From the NCBI GenBank assembly GCA_947179155.2, contig OX359287.1, positions 3,254,001-3,318,000 on the forward strand: 64,000 nt of DNA, read 5' to 3'. The notes below the pieces were generated by a model, which was not told the DNA's origin, ran no database searches, and was given only the letters and a program-made list of their open reading frames with translations. How positions within the stretch are numbered: the first letter of the stretch is position 1; every line of letters begins with the position of its first letter. The stretch is from Hedera helix. Its lineage: Eukaryota; Streptophyta; Magnoliopsida; Apiales; Araliaceae. Shown in pieces: positions 25,747 through 37,318 of this stretch. The position numbers were made by a program, and so were the translations under genes.

Positions 25747-26130
25747 TATATGGACACTAAGTCCTCGCACTATGGGTCTGAATCACTAAGAATCAGGAGG
25801 GTCACTAAGTCTAATATTATTTCCATAAGACACTAAGTCACGTTCCCTCAACAAGGATTGATTCCTCTTCATCAGACGGTCCTCACCCGATTTTTTCCTC
25901 AAAATACTAAGTCCATTTCCCATCTTGAGGCGGATTCATCTGAATTAGGCGGGTCACTAAGTCTCATCTCATCTCCATAAGACACTAAGTCGTCTTCCCT
26001 CAACAGGGGATGATTCCTCTTAAATAAACGGTCCTCATCAAATTTTTTCCTAGGACACTAAGTCATCTTTCCATCTTGGGGCTGATTCATCTGAATCAGG
26101 CGGGGCACTAAGTCCCGTCTTTCTGTTGAT
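25747..26130. repeat. CACTAAGTC tandem array, ~150-bp period
   Basis: The 9-mer CACTAAGTC occurs exactly at about 25751, 25804, 25831, 25954, 25982, 26057 and 26107, with variants near 25781 and 25907. It lies in larger units of about 150 bases marked by 'ccataagacactaagtc' (25826, 25977), 'ccctcaac(a/g)(a/g)gg' and 'gattcatctgaatNaggcgg'. No coding frame follows the units. Confidence 0.85.
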
Positions 26131-27103
26131 TGTTATTGTTGTTGTTAAGGTGCTAGCAAGTTAATGTTTATCTCATTATAGATGATATTGGAAACTAAGA
26201 AATGATTTCGAGATCCTTCTTAAAATTTCTGATCAGTTATTGCTCTGGAATCATTCTAGATCGATCGTCTAAAATGTAGATTGACTTTGGGTTGATGATA
26301 TCTATTCAGTTGATCAATCACTTCTACGATCTTCTATAGATCTACCCTTTTTGTACTTATGCTCCTTTTTCATGTGTATGGGCAGACCCCTTTTTTTATC
26401 GTTTCTCTCTCTTCGACCTGATCTATCTCTATTTGGTCGACTCTGTTCTTCTTATTGTTGTTAGAAGTTTGTTTATAAATCATCTTTTGAGAATCCCCCA
26501 GTTGAGAAGTTGTCGTTTGTCCATTTAATGCTTCAATCTTAGAAGATCACTAATGTTGACATATCGGAAACGTGTCAGCTTGTTTTCTCTATTAGATCTT
26601 CTTTTTAAGCTTAAGGTTTTTAGTACTCTCTTAAGAGCTATCTTATATTTAGATCTTTCCATTTTCAGTCCTTTATCACGATTGTTAAGATTTCCTTTCT
26701 GCTCTACGATTTCAATTTCTCAAAGTAGCCCTACGATCTATAGTGTTACAATCGAAAGACTTTACGATCAACTAAACGATCTACAACTCTGCAATCTTCA
26801 CTTTATTGACCTCAGCTTCTACAATCTTCAGTTGTCTTTAAGTTCAACAGTAATGCGTATGAATTCTATGATTTATTCAGTCGTTAATCGTAGTATATAT
26901 TCTTTAGTTTAGTTTGCTTAATGATTCTCAATATAACTTTACTTTTGTGTCTACAGTCATTTTATGATCATGCACTTTGCTTTACGACTTTGCTAGACAT
27001 GCTTAGTTCACTTCCTAGGAACTAAGCTTCTTCTTCTTTGAAGTTGAACTTCTATCTTCTCAAGTTCTTTCTCTTCCCCTTGATCAGCTCTCTTATCTGG
27101 ACA
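26131..27103. other. Pyrimidine-rich stretch with no supported gene
   Basis: Contains frequent 'tcttct', 'ctacgatct' and 'gatct' words. An open frame at 26553-26912 is Leu/Ser-rich, resembles nothing I know and sits in compositionally biased DNA. I do not call a gene. Confidence 0.4.
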
Positions 27104-27900
27104 TGTGATGCCTCCAAATCCGTGTTCTATAACCTCGGGTTTGGTGCTCACGATCCAACAACATCAACATAATATATAAACTAAAGAAGAAAATAAATAA
27201 ACATATATTGTTCATAACATTAGGTTCTATTAATCCCAAGGTCTATTAACCTTGACATAGTTATAATCCATACACTTTAAGTGTTCAAAAATTATACTAG
27301 ACAATTACAACATTAATAATTAACTAGCATGCATATTAATTTATTCTTGAACCTTCTCCCTGCCCTTGTTCTTCTTAGAGCTTTCTGACTTAACTGTAAA
27401 ATATCATAATATAGCAAAAGTGGACAACTACTTTGCTCAGCAAGTTCAAATAAGTAGTAATCATAAGTAATGTATATCATGATTGAAAAGAATAAATTTA
27501 TGAGGTTTCAACAATATATATTTGTGAAAGAACAAGTTTTAAATTCAATTTAAAATAAAGAATTGAGTTTTTATTGTTGAGTGGCCGCTAAGGACCATGA
27601 ACTAATACTAAGGCATATCAGTCATTCAACTTACCCTTTTAGTATTGTGGTATTTGAGGGGATCAATCTCTTGTACCCATATGTGTATGCATAACATTTA
27701 AACATCTGTGCGCATGTTCAATTTTTTGATAATAATCCACTTATTAGGGTTGTTCTTTCCTAGTCTTAATATAAGAGTTCACACTAACTTTTAGTTTGGA
27801 TTTACTTTAACAATATTCAAATGATTGAATTCATATATGCAAGGTCTAGCTGAATACCACAATTGATTCTTTACTAGAACCCCCTTTTGATTCTTTTTAT
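27104..27900 (-). mobile_element. Partial antisense chromovirus LTR
   Basis: Starts TGTGATGCCTCCAAATCCG, with 'cgggtttggtgctcac' shortly after, as in the solo LTR at 12471 ('gggtttggtgctcacgtg'). The hairpin-like ggacaactactttgctc lies at 27422-27438. Similarity to the LTR at 12471 fades near 27870, where degraded gag sequence begins, so the LTR is cut short by a deletion. Confidence 0.7.
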
Positions 27901-27929
27901 TTTCTTTTTCCTTCTTATATTTATTAAAG

Positions 27930-28615
27930 GTATCAGCGCTGCCCTCGGCAATGATGGCTTTCTCAAGAAGTTGAGAGAAATTTTATATCTGTAATACGAC
28001 AACTTTTCCATAAATCTAAGGTTTCAATCCTTTTTTGAACCTCCTCGCTTTATGTTCCTCTGTCACCACTTGATGTGGAGCGAAACACATGAGCTCACTA
28101 AACTTTGTTGCATATTGGGAAACTGTCATATCCCCTTATGTTAAATTTAGAAATCAGACTTCCATCTAATTCTACATGCTTCTTAGAAAAAAGTTCTCGA
28201 AAAATAATTCCTTGAAATTTTCCCAAGTGATTATACCTTATCCCGCCATTGATTTGTTGACTTCCCACCAAAAGTTCACTTCGCCCTTCAACAGATAGGC
28301 AACAAATTTTGTCTTTTGGTTTTCCCCAACCTTGGCTATGTCAAAAGCCTTTTCAATTTCGGTAACCCAATTTTGGGCATCGATTGGTTCAGTAGTTCGC
28401 TGAAATTTGGGAGGTCCTATGTTCTTAAAGTCTTTAAATGTAGTTGTATGTGTTCGGGGTGGATTTTTTTAATTTACGATGGCACTCATTAACATATTAA
28501 TAAATTGTTGCATATAATTTTCGGCAATCTAATTATCACTAGGTGGTTATTCAACACTCTCACAACTACTACTAGCATGTGTCGTCATTATTGCCCTTGT
28601 GTTTGGTGGTGCCAT
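27930..28615 (-). pseudogene. gag: Antisense chromovirus gag
   Basis: The ATG lies at 28613-28615 (minus strand), five bases after ttcctttattttag, an acceptor-like sequence. It reads MAPPNTRAIMTTHASSS, then with stops FKDFKNIGPPKFQRTTEPIDAQNWVTEIEKAFDIAKVGENQKTKFVAYLLKGEVNFWW, ITWENFKELFFENFF, GDMTVSQYATKFSELMCFAPHQVV and EHKARRFKKGLKP. It aligns domain for domain with the gag at 11118-11700 but is clearly diverged, so it belongs to a second family. The sequence ends before the zinc knuckles. At least seven in-frame stops make it a relic. It shares an element with the extra frame (28821-29401), PBS (29571) and LTR (29587-32383). Confidence 0.85.
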
Positions 28616-28820
28616 TTCTCTAAAATAAAGGAAAGACAAGTATAAATATGTAAGCATAAAAAAAAAATTACACATCATATTTCATAACAAAATTTGTATT
28701 TATAAACTTCCACACATTATAAACTACTATTAACCGGGTTAATAATTTCACTTTACTATTATTAACATCCCTTATAAAAATGAGAATGCTAATATTACAC
28801 ACATAAAGTATAATTTTAAT

Positions 28821-29401
28821 TTAAATATTACAAGTCTTCTTCTTAATTGTTCTTGACCTCTTAAAAGCCCTATTTAGCATACTCGAAACTATAGATCGAT
28901 TGATCTCGTAGCCCGATTCATTCCTTGTCGTGGAAAAATCTTCCACCTCCTTGTGAAGTTCCTAATAGGAAATGCGACGTTCACTCTTTTTATAGACAAG
29001 TTATTCTTGTAGCTGGAACCTTTCGGCTTCCTTGATGGCTAATTGAACCTTTTGTGCGTGGTTTCTCTCAACTTCCTCCAATCACACCATTTCAAGAGTC
29101 TCAATTCTTTCGGAGGCAGCATCCATTAATGCTACTTGCTCCGCTTCTTCTTCATTCAATTATTCGATGATCTCATCCAAATCGAATTCTAGATTGCCAT
29201 CCTCGGCGTCTAAGATATCAATATCATGTTGAATATCATCAAAATCATCGTCATTAGACATTTCAACAAAGTTTATCACTGGTGGTCACCTGCATGATCT
29301 ATCACCGGATATTTAATTGGATCCTCATCGGGATCACTTTCGAGGACCACAGGATGCGTGTTTGCTTGCATTATTTCATCCTAACTTGGAATTACAACCA
29401 T
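28821..29401 (-). pseudogene. Antisense extra pre-gag frame, second family
   Basis: It begins with ATG at 29399-29401, right after 'ttatatag', an acceptor-like AG one base before the ATG, as in the copy at 9957. Early on it reads HPVVLESDPDEDP, matching PVVESDPKED of the other copy. After a frameshift it is strongly acidic (SNDDDFDDIQHDIDILDAED) and then coiled-coil-like (NEEEAEQVALMDAASERIETLEMV, a stop, LEEVERNHAQKVQLAIKEAERFQLQE). It ends in a basic segment (NRAFKRSRTIKKKT) before a stop at 28821. Stops and a frameshift disrupt it. Identity beyond 'retrotransposon pre-gag frame' is unknown. Confidence 0.6.
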
Positions 29402-29570
29402 CCTATATAAGAGTTTAGCTTTAATTAGTATATTTCTTTCACATAACATCTTTTATGTAATTAAGATTTATTAACATCTTTTAATTATCAATAGATTCTT
29501 CACAAGTCTATTTAACGTATATCATCAGATCATATCCTAAAGTACTCGTTACTTTAGAGCTACAATCTAT

Positions 29571-29583
29571 GGCTTTGATACCA
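29571..29583 (-). other. Antisense primer-binding site
   Basis: The minus strand reads TGGTATCAAAGCC, three bases inside the LTR end at 29587. The three-base gap is the same as in the element at 6545. This is the Met-tRNA type, with a variation at TCAAAG instead of TCAGAG. Confidence 0.85.
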
Positions 29584-29586
29584 ACC

Positions 29587-32383
29587 TGTGATGCCCCCAA
29601 ATCATTATACTTTCTATAATTAATTTAGTACTCACTATAAATGCTAAATCATTTGGTATATAGATGATTCTCTTTATTCATAAATAAAGTTCTCATCTTA
29701 ATTTCTCAAAGATCTTTCATTATTTCATACTAAGCCATTGTAATCGATGCAAAGGACTTAATACTCATCTCAAATGTTTTAACCTTAAGATTCAGATATT
29801 CTATAACTTTACATATTTCAAGTTTCATGGCATTAAATCATTAGGACGGTTCTTGGGAACAGAGAATCTCATGATGAATGTTTGTATCTTCATCCGTGAT
29901 AAATATTTACATCTTTATCCGTGACAAATGTTTGTATCTTTGTCCGATGAAAAATTCTTTTTCCGTACATAACATACCCAACTAGTTAAAACACTCACTC
30001 GAAACACATTTGTTTATAGTGACATCTCTTCATATCAATAATCCTACTTATTTGGCATTCATAATAGTAATAGCAAGCTTATACTTAGGTCCGAGGAACC
30101 TAACGATGAATTTGACCATTTAACATCAATTAACCCTGTCTCGGATGCTTCCAATACTCACAATATTATTTACTATCCTCATTCTGATAAGTAGTTCATA
30201 TCAATGTTGTGTTAATGTTTAATAATTCTGAGTCCTATAAAAGTAAAGACATAACAAGATGATGTGATGAAACATGATAATATTAATATAACATTCGGCC
30301 ACATGCATGAGACTTATTCTTATTACAAAATATCATTATGACTACATTTAAGAACTAGTAAATTGAGGTTTATTTGCAAGGGTGAGCTAAAAATGATCAG
30401 TAAGTCTTAAACACATAGCATAGAAGTGAACTCACACCGATATGAATTAAAAAGATTCATAGCACAACAATTGATATCGCAAATATTTTAACATAACAAA
30501 ACTGAGTGGTGGTTAGACCTTGAACTATTCGTTTGTCTTTTGACTTAGAACCATACAGTTAACATAGAAAGGGGATCAACCTAATGACATCCTATGTTAC
30601 GCATAACATACACTGAAATGGAATAATCATGAATAGTGCTGCATATTTTTTCATCTCAATTTACTTCACATGTTAGGATCACCCCAAGACAACTTGGTTT
30701 GATAAAATAAAGCATGCTTGGAAATATATCACGAAAGAACATTTCATTTCTCAAATTATGCCTAAACAAGAAGCAATAACTTTCAAATCAAAGATTTATA
30801 ACACGTTGTTTGTATAAGATGTATAAATCACATTAAAAAAAGTAAACAAAGGTTAATGATAGAAAACTTGCCTTAAAGCAATTTAGGATTTTTTTTGGTA
30901 AAGCGTTAAATACCTACATAATTGTTTACGCGTACTCGAATGTTAGTTTATCGAATTTTATTTCTTAATAAGTGTTTTCATATATTTTTTTAGACTATTT
31001 TCATATGTGGTTTTAGTTGAAAACTTCTCAAACTCAAAAATTCATTTTTAAGTGACTTTTTAAAAAGTGGACAGCAGCATTGGTTGTTAGACCCTGACTC
31101 AGTTAAACTTCCATAACTTTTTTCATTTTAAAACATTTTGGAGTTGTTCAAAATTTCACGCGTTCGTAACTTTCGTCTCTATAATTTATATTTAGACCAA
31201 AGTTTATATTCGACAGTAAGAGGACTGTAACACACGAAGAACACAGAGAACAAAAAATTGTACATGGCTACGACGTGCGTTATTGAGCTTTAGCTTTAAA
31301 CTATAAAATAAAATTTAACATTATAACGTCTTGCTCAAGAACTTATGAAGAACACAGAGAACGAAAAATAGTACCTGGTTACGACTTATGTTCTTGAGCT
31401 TTACGACTATATGCTTGAAGAAATTTAAACATTATAATTACTATTAATTTTCTTGAATTAATTAACTATAAATTGAAAAGAATAAAAACTAGAGATCTAC
31501 CTTTTGAAATACTAGGTTGACAATATTGTTGCAAGACTTCAAATATTAAACTCACAAACTCTCTCAATATAAAACTTTGATTATAACTTTAACGCTTCAA
31601 ATTAGCTTTGAAAAATGATGAAAAATTATGAAGGTTTATGCTTGTATTGATAAGAGTTTCAAAACTAGGGCTTTTTGGTCATTAACATATAACATAGCTT
31701 CTTTAATAAGCTTCATTCAAGCTTCTCATGTAAGCTTTAAAAATGCTACCTATGTACATTATAATTGAGCTTGCAAAGCAAGCTACCTTGCTTCTAAAGT
31801 GGTCGGGTATAGAGAGGTAGGAATAGGTCATTTCCACTTTTGTTTTAAGGTTAGCTTGGTTATTAAATAAGCTAGCAACTTGTTTGGTTAATTAATTTCT
31901 TAGGTCACCAATTAATCTTACTTAGATTAAGCTTAATTTCAATTAAGTGTATTAGTTTAGTCTTAATTTATATTTAGTATATTAGTTGACATAATTGACT
32001 ATTACTATTCACAGTTGAATTTCTCGTATTTATACCCTATAATTTTTGTATTTATATGCATATTTATGAATAGTACTTTTCTAGGGTTTAAGGTTTGAAC
32101 CTTAGGTTTTCAAATTAGGGTTTAGGTTTTAACTTATTTTCCACTTTAAGGTTTTAGGGTTAGAGTTTAGGTTTTAATCCTTTTAGATTTTCTCCGAACC
32201 CTAATTTTAGGTTTTTTTAAAAATAACTTTTATTTTTTTAATAATTGTTTAAGTTGGATTCTTGAAACGAAACACAAAAATAAACACATATTAAAATTCT
32301 ATAGCACATTTAAAGTGTAATTCAATCTTTATTTATTCATATAAAGTTGGATTACAATATTCTTCGAAGTTCAGAACATTACA
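29587..32383 (-). mobile_element. Antisense 5' LTR of a second chromovirus family
   Basis: Starts TGTGATGCCCCCAAATC and ends 'cagaacattaca' on the plus strand, giving TGTAATG...GGGGGCATCACA on the minus strand. Length 2797 bases, with the PBS next to it at 29571. The middle (about 29789-30200) is repeated with high similarity at 48501-48910, which identifies a second copy of the family. A donor-like AAAAG|GTAGAT lies near 31500 (minus). The five bases beyond (CGAAC) are not found next to the nearest candidate 3' LTR (27104), so that LTR comes from another insertion or the far end was deleted. Confidence 0.85.
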
Positions 32384-32399
32384 CGAACAGTCTGGAAGA

Positions 32400-32960
32400 A
32401 CTCCTCTAAATCTTGCAGATGATCCTACACCATAGGGCTCTTAGCAATCATGTCATCCATGTACACCTCAATGATCTTCCTAATTTGTTTTCGAAATACC
32501 TTATTCATCATCCATTGGTATGTGGCCCCCGCATTAATCAACCCAAATATCATCCGATTGTAGGCATAAATGGCCTTGTGAGTAATGTACGCTATCTTCG
32601 GTATGTCTTCCTTCGCCATAAAATTTTGGTTGTAGCCCCAGAAGGCATCCAAGAAACTCAAAATTGCATTCCCCGAAGTCGCATTGATAAGTTAATCAAT
32701 ATGTTTAAGGGGATAAAAGTCCTTCGGGCATGTCTTATTCAAATATGTATAGTCTATGCAGACCCTCCAATTCCCATTTTATTTTTGGACCAAAACCACA
32801 TTCGTCATCCAATTCGGATACTCGATCTCTACAATTACTCTGACATCCAAGAGCTTACCGACCTTCTCATATATGATTTTTTAATACTCTGATGTAAGTC
32901 ATCCACTTCTGATGAACTGGCTTCTTGTTTGGATCGATTGACAGTTTATGGACAACCACA
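32400..32960 (-). pseudogene. Tat/Retand-type reverse transcriptase fragment
   Basis: The minus strand encodes VEIEYPNWMTNVVLVQ, a stop, NGNWRVCIDYTYLNKTCPKDFYPLKHID, then SFLDAFWGYNQNFMAKEDIPKIAYIT, FGLINAGATYQWMMNKVF and VEVYMDD-equivalent (IEVYMDDMIAKS). The phrases 'DLNKACPKD' and 'NAGATYQ' typify the Tat lineage of Ty3/gypsy. It is truncated at 32384 by the neighbouring LTR. The rest of pol is absent. Confidence 0.85.
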
Positions 32961-33199
32961 TCTTCTGCTATCCCGGGCATGTCCCGAGGAATTATAATAA
33001 GCATGTAACAACTATATCAATCTAAACTTGATCGTACTTGGCAACCAGGCACCTATCTTTATCAACTTTGAAGTGTTGCCTGGTATCAGCTCCATCTCCT
33101 CAGTCTCTTCAGTAGGCAACGCCAACGGCTTTGTAACCCTTTCAGTAAATGGCTCAATATCAACTAGCATGGTCTACTTCTGCCTACTAACCCCAATAG

Positions 33200-33850
33200 T
33201 TGATGATGTCAAAGCATAGTGGTAACTCCTCCGAGCAATATCAAGGTTTCCCTTCACTTCACCGACCCTAGTTAATGTTGGAAACTTCATCTTGAAGTGA
33301 GGGATAGATGTAACAGTATGTAACACAGATAATGTCGTTCGACCTAGGATGGCATTGTAGGCCGAATCGACTTGAAAAACTAAAAACTTTACCTAAATCT
33401 TCATCTGTTGAGGAGTCGTCCCAAACACCACCGGATACTCCACCATTCCAATCATAAATACAGCTTTATTGTCGAATCCATATAACTTATTTACACCCTG
33501 GAAATCCATCATCTGATAAGTATGGCTATAGAGTACATTCACCAAAGACCCATTGTCGATCACGATCCTTTTCAGGTCTACCAGGCCGACCTATGTAGTG
33601 ATGACTAGAGCTACTTTATGCGACTCGACTGCATCAGGGGGATAATCCTTGTCCGAGAATGAAATTACCATATTGGGAAAAGGTCGTTCCACCTTGGGCG
33701 TCTGCTCCGATAAGGCCATCATAATATTTGAAGGGGATCGGCGCTTCCTCCCAATCTGCCTTTGTACCGACCCGCCTATGATGACATCCACCACCCTACA
33801 AGGCCAATCTTCTCACTCTGCCCTTCTTTTCTCAATAGGTTCTGGATTAG
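33200..33850 (-). pseudogene. Tat/Retand-type protease region (degraded)
   Basis: On the minus strand: VDVIIGGSV...ISFSDKDYPPDAVESHKVALVI, then KRIVIDNGSLVNVLYSHTYQMM, where the aspartic protease DTG has become DNG, then DSAYNAILGRTTLSVLHTVTSIPHFKMKFPT. The order and phrases match the protease domain of Tat-lineage gag-pro-pol. It lies between gag (33897-35559) and RT (32400-32960) in the expected order. Confidence 0.8.
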
Positions 33851-33896
33851 GAGTCTGACCTTCCCGTCCTACCACATACTGAATCAGCCGCTTTGT

Positions 33897-35559
33897 TCAC
33901 TTCTCTCTATCATATCCTTCAACCCGATGCATATTTATGTTACATGCTCGATCTATCGATGATACTGACAATATAAATTTGTCCTGGAATGCCTCGATCC
34001 TGACGGTCTCGGCTCGACTGTTGGAGTATTCCTTATAGCCTCCAATATCTTTACCTGGTCGGTGTTTAAAAGAGTATACACTTTGCTTTTCGCTTAAGGC
34101 TAGAAGGGCGTCTTGTTCGTTGTCGGTTGTCCAGCCTTGCCTTCGGCCCAATCATATCAAAGACATTTAACTTACCATATTCACTTTTGCTATTATCGTT
34201 AGGACGATCGTTTCCTTTATTGCCCGGTTGCAAACTGGCCATAGCTTCCTCGATTGCAATGAATTTTTTAGCCCGTTCATATGTGTCTAAGAGGTACTTT
34301 GAAGGATTGAACATTACATCCTTCATCGTCCTCTTATTCCTGGTCATATCCATCCTAGTGGTAAAGAACCCTAACACTTGTTTCATGTTCAGATAGGTGA
34401 TCGTCCCCACTGCATTCTAGATTTTTTGCACATACTGGCTCAACAATTCACCCGATTTCTGCTTTATCTGCATCAAGTACGTAATCAGCTTGCCTCTCCT
34501 CTTATTGCTTCTAAACCATTCATGGAACTTCTCACACAACTCTTTCCACAAACTGATGTTATTCGGGGGCAGCGACATCACCCATTGCTTAGCCCCTTTT
34601 TTAAGTGTCATCACGAAGATCTGACACATCCCAACCTCTATACGATTATAATATTTTATCACTCGCTTATAAGAACTTGTATGGTCATAGGGGTCGCCTG
34701 TACCGTCGTAACTCTCAAGAGATGGCAACTTCTTCGGATTAGCTTTTTCGTGGTTGATGCAAGGAAAGAACGGAGACCTCGTATCCAAGGGCATGAGCAT
34801 AGGTGCTACCGGCTCTGCCTCTGTCGTCGGTCTTGCCTCTACTGCTGTCAGCCTCCTTTTCAATTATGCTATCTTCTACATAACGGGGTTGGGAATAGGC
34901 ACGTATGGAACTATCCGTTGCTTTTTCCGACCCGACTCCGTCATTCTGTCACCATGAATCCTTCGTTTAATCAAGGATCTGGTTCGTCTCTAATAATACC
35001 AGTTTGGCGATTCGGGTTGCCTTATATCTTCTGTGTGATCCTGGTCTATCCAACCAGGTCCCCTTATATAACCCCGAGGTTAGTTCCGGTCCCGTAAGCC
35101 GAACTGCCTAGTTCTTTCTTGCCTCGGCTGAGTCTAACTTTAGGGGGTTAGCTCTTGCTCTCCTCCTTCAATGGTAGTTGGAGGATCCTCCCCTCTACTC
35201 AGTTTGGATAGATGGGCGCTCCACTCCTGACATTGGGGCCTCAATGTTTCCAACTCAGCTTTCACCTCGCTAAAATTATGAAGTCTTATTATTTCTCTTT
35301 GATCACGAGATGTTGACCTTCCCTTCGGGTTTGCCAACTCCTCTGGCCTCAATCTCCGTAAGTCTAGTTCTACCCTCCGTGGGTTAGAATCTAGTGTGAC
35401 TGATGGTAAGAGCAATCGTCTACGAACTGGTGCTGAGTGAGTTTGCACGGGTCTACTCCTTGATTGAATCCAGTCCAATACTGAGCTATGAACACGCCTA
35501 TAAACTGGTTTTGTAGAGGATTCCTGTGGGTCTCTACTGAGATTTCCCCCTTCCGTCAT
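33897..35559 (-). pseudogene. gag: Tat/Retand-type gag (degraded)
   Basis: The start MTEGGNLSRDPQESSTKP (ATG at 35559) leads to an Arg/Glu-rich N-terminus with a stop at 35140. The capsid-like region (34417-34863) reads PKKLPSLESYDGTGDPYDHTSSYKRVI, MCQIFVMTLKKGAKQWVMSLPPNNI and WKELCEKFHEWF, matching the 'YDGTGDP..H' type gag of the Tat lineage. A further segment (34066-34410) has KYLLDTYERAKKFIAIEEAMAS. Frames shift between segments. It is antisense to the AGO1-like gene's far upstream neighbours and has no intact LTR on either side. Confidence 0.85.
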
Positions 35560-35599
35560 AACTACCGCCTCCGAATTAAACTAAACTGGTGATTTGTGG

Positions 35600-37318
35600 A
35601 TCAAATACCAAAGGCCCTTCTTCTAGCGTTAATGTTGACACATGATTTTGTCCACCCTTTGAAACCACAAAACAACGAGCAACCTGTACTCAAAACAACC
35701 TCTAGACACCCCACATATCAAACAACGATTAAGGCCGTCTGTGGATACTCCGGTGTGAGAATAAGTACATGCCAAATAGCGTAACAATGAAAAATCAAAA
35801 ATAATGCTAGAATAATGTATGATATTTGATGATAAGAATTGTGTAACTTGATTTACTTGTTTGTAACCTTATCTATATCTTCTCATCAACCACCTTGAGT
35901 CCCCGTAACTAATTATAAGGGGGAATCCCTTGACAAAATCCAATTATAATTATGATGTTGAGCGGACAAACCTTATCACCCCTAAAATTCGGAATCACAA
36001 TTTAATTTAGAGTCATTAATCAATGTGGATCTTATCCTTCCTAAATAACTCAAACCGCCTCAAATGAGACACTTGAATGGGCCAACCTTCAACCGGACCC
36101 ATCATAGTATGTAAAATGATCTAACTCGACTCCAAATATAAAAAAATCCTTGACTCATATTAAAATTTTGGAATCCAATAAATCATATCCCAACAAGTAT
36201 ATAATTAATTTTTTTTCTCACTTTGTTCGTACAAATCTATCCATTTGTGTTGTTGAGAACTGAGTTTCACAATCAAAACTCAATCATATAATACCACAAA
36301 GGAGAGGAACAAGTTGCGATGTTAACATTTTTTTATTTTTTTTTGAAGATACTAATTATCTTTGAGATATTGTAGAACTTGAAGGGTTTTTTTTTTTTTT
36401 TTTGGTGTCGATATTATATATGTAACTCTGTCGTGCCCTATCATACATTTTTCATTTGCCACACTATGTATAAAGCCGATAATATATAATAAAATAATAT
36501 ATCATAGCACGGCATCAACATCAACAATTCAAATCAGTTTTAGTGTTAAGAATTAACAAAAATCATGTTTGACGTACAGATGACGAACATCCTGTATGGC
36601 TTAGTAATGTGATTGAATCGCTTGAGCGGAATATGAACAGAGTAGATATGTTCAAAATTGCAGGCTTAATATTAACAGGAGAAAACTACATGAATCAAAC
36701 TACAAGATGCAACTTTTACACTATACATCTCGTAAAAAATATTGATTCTGGGCTTGATTGCATGTGTCGCTTGGTAATGTGTTTCATTACTTTCTGAGGC
36801 AAGAGATATGTTTTGAGCAGGTAACATTTGAGTTACATAAGAGCATAAATATCAATACCTTTGCTAATAGTTTAAGATGTCACAAACATTCAGTGATATC
36901 CATACTCAAATAGCTATATGAGGCAACTACAGCGGGTAAATAATAAAGTGAACTTTTCTTGATGTGTTTTGGAAGATGAATATGTTTCCTTATTGCAACA
37001 GCAAGTCCAAATTAAAACCCAAACATGTTCCAACATTAATTTATGTCTCATGGTAACATTTCAATCAAAAGAAAAGGAGAAACAAGTTCCAACAACTTCA
37101 GTATTTTCTTTTCATACATCAGTGTATGTCTCATGGTAACCAGAAATACTGATCGCTTGGGTTTCGGAAACAAAATTAGGCACGACAAATGCACCTATAA
37201 ATTTAGCAACAAAAAAAAAATACACAAGGCATTTAGTTATCATACCACAATTAAAAATTGTAGTACCTGATAAGCTGGACGCAGGAAAATAAAAATTCCC
37301 TGGTAACCCTGGTACGTC
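35600..37318. other. Region 3' of the AGO1-like gene
   Basis: No supported gene. It holds a T17 run at 36387-36403 and a T/A-rich run near 36328-36344, which could be poly(A) tails of minus-strand retroposed copies. I found no clear polyadenylation signal or flanking duplication to confirm this. A block 'catcagtgtatgtctcatggtaacca' near 37117 has a partner near 37041. Confidence 0.4.

Noticed and set aside
26553..26912. 119-codon open frame as a gene
   Set aside because: Composition-biased Leu/Ser frame in pyrimidine-rich DNA with no domain, no homologue that I recognise and no gene context.
27104..32383. Complete antisense element with both LTRs
   Set aside because: The LTR pieces at 27104 and 29587 are of different families and the outer five bases do not match (GGACA versus CGAAC).
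32413..35097. Plus-strand open frames of 159 and 239 codons
   Set aside because: They oppose clear Tat-type RT and gag sequence on the minus strand and have no recognisable motifs.
36387..36403. T17 run as the poly(A) tail of the AGO1-like retrocopy
   Set aside because: It is 0.9 kb from the stop codon, a second T-rich run lies nearby, and I could not match a target duplication with sequence beyond 40535. It remains possible but is not called.
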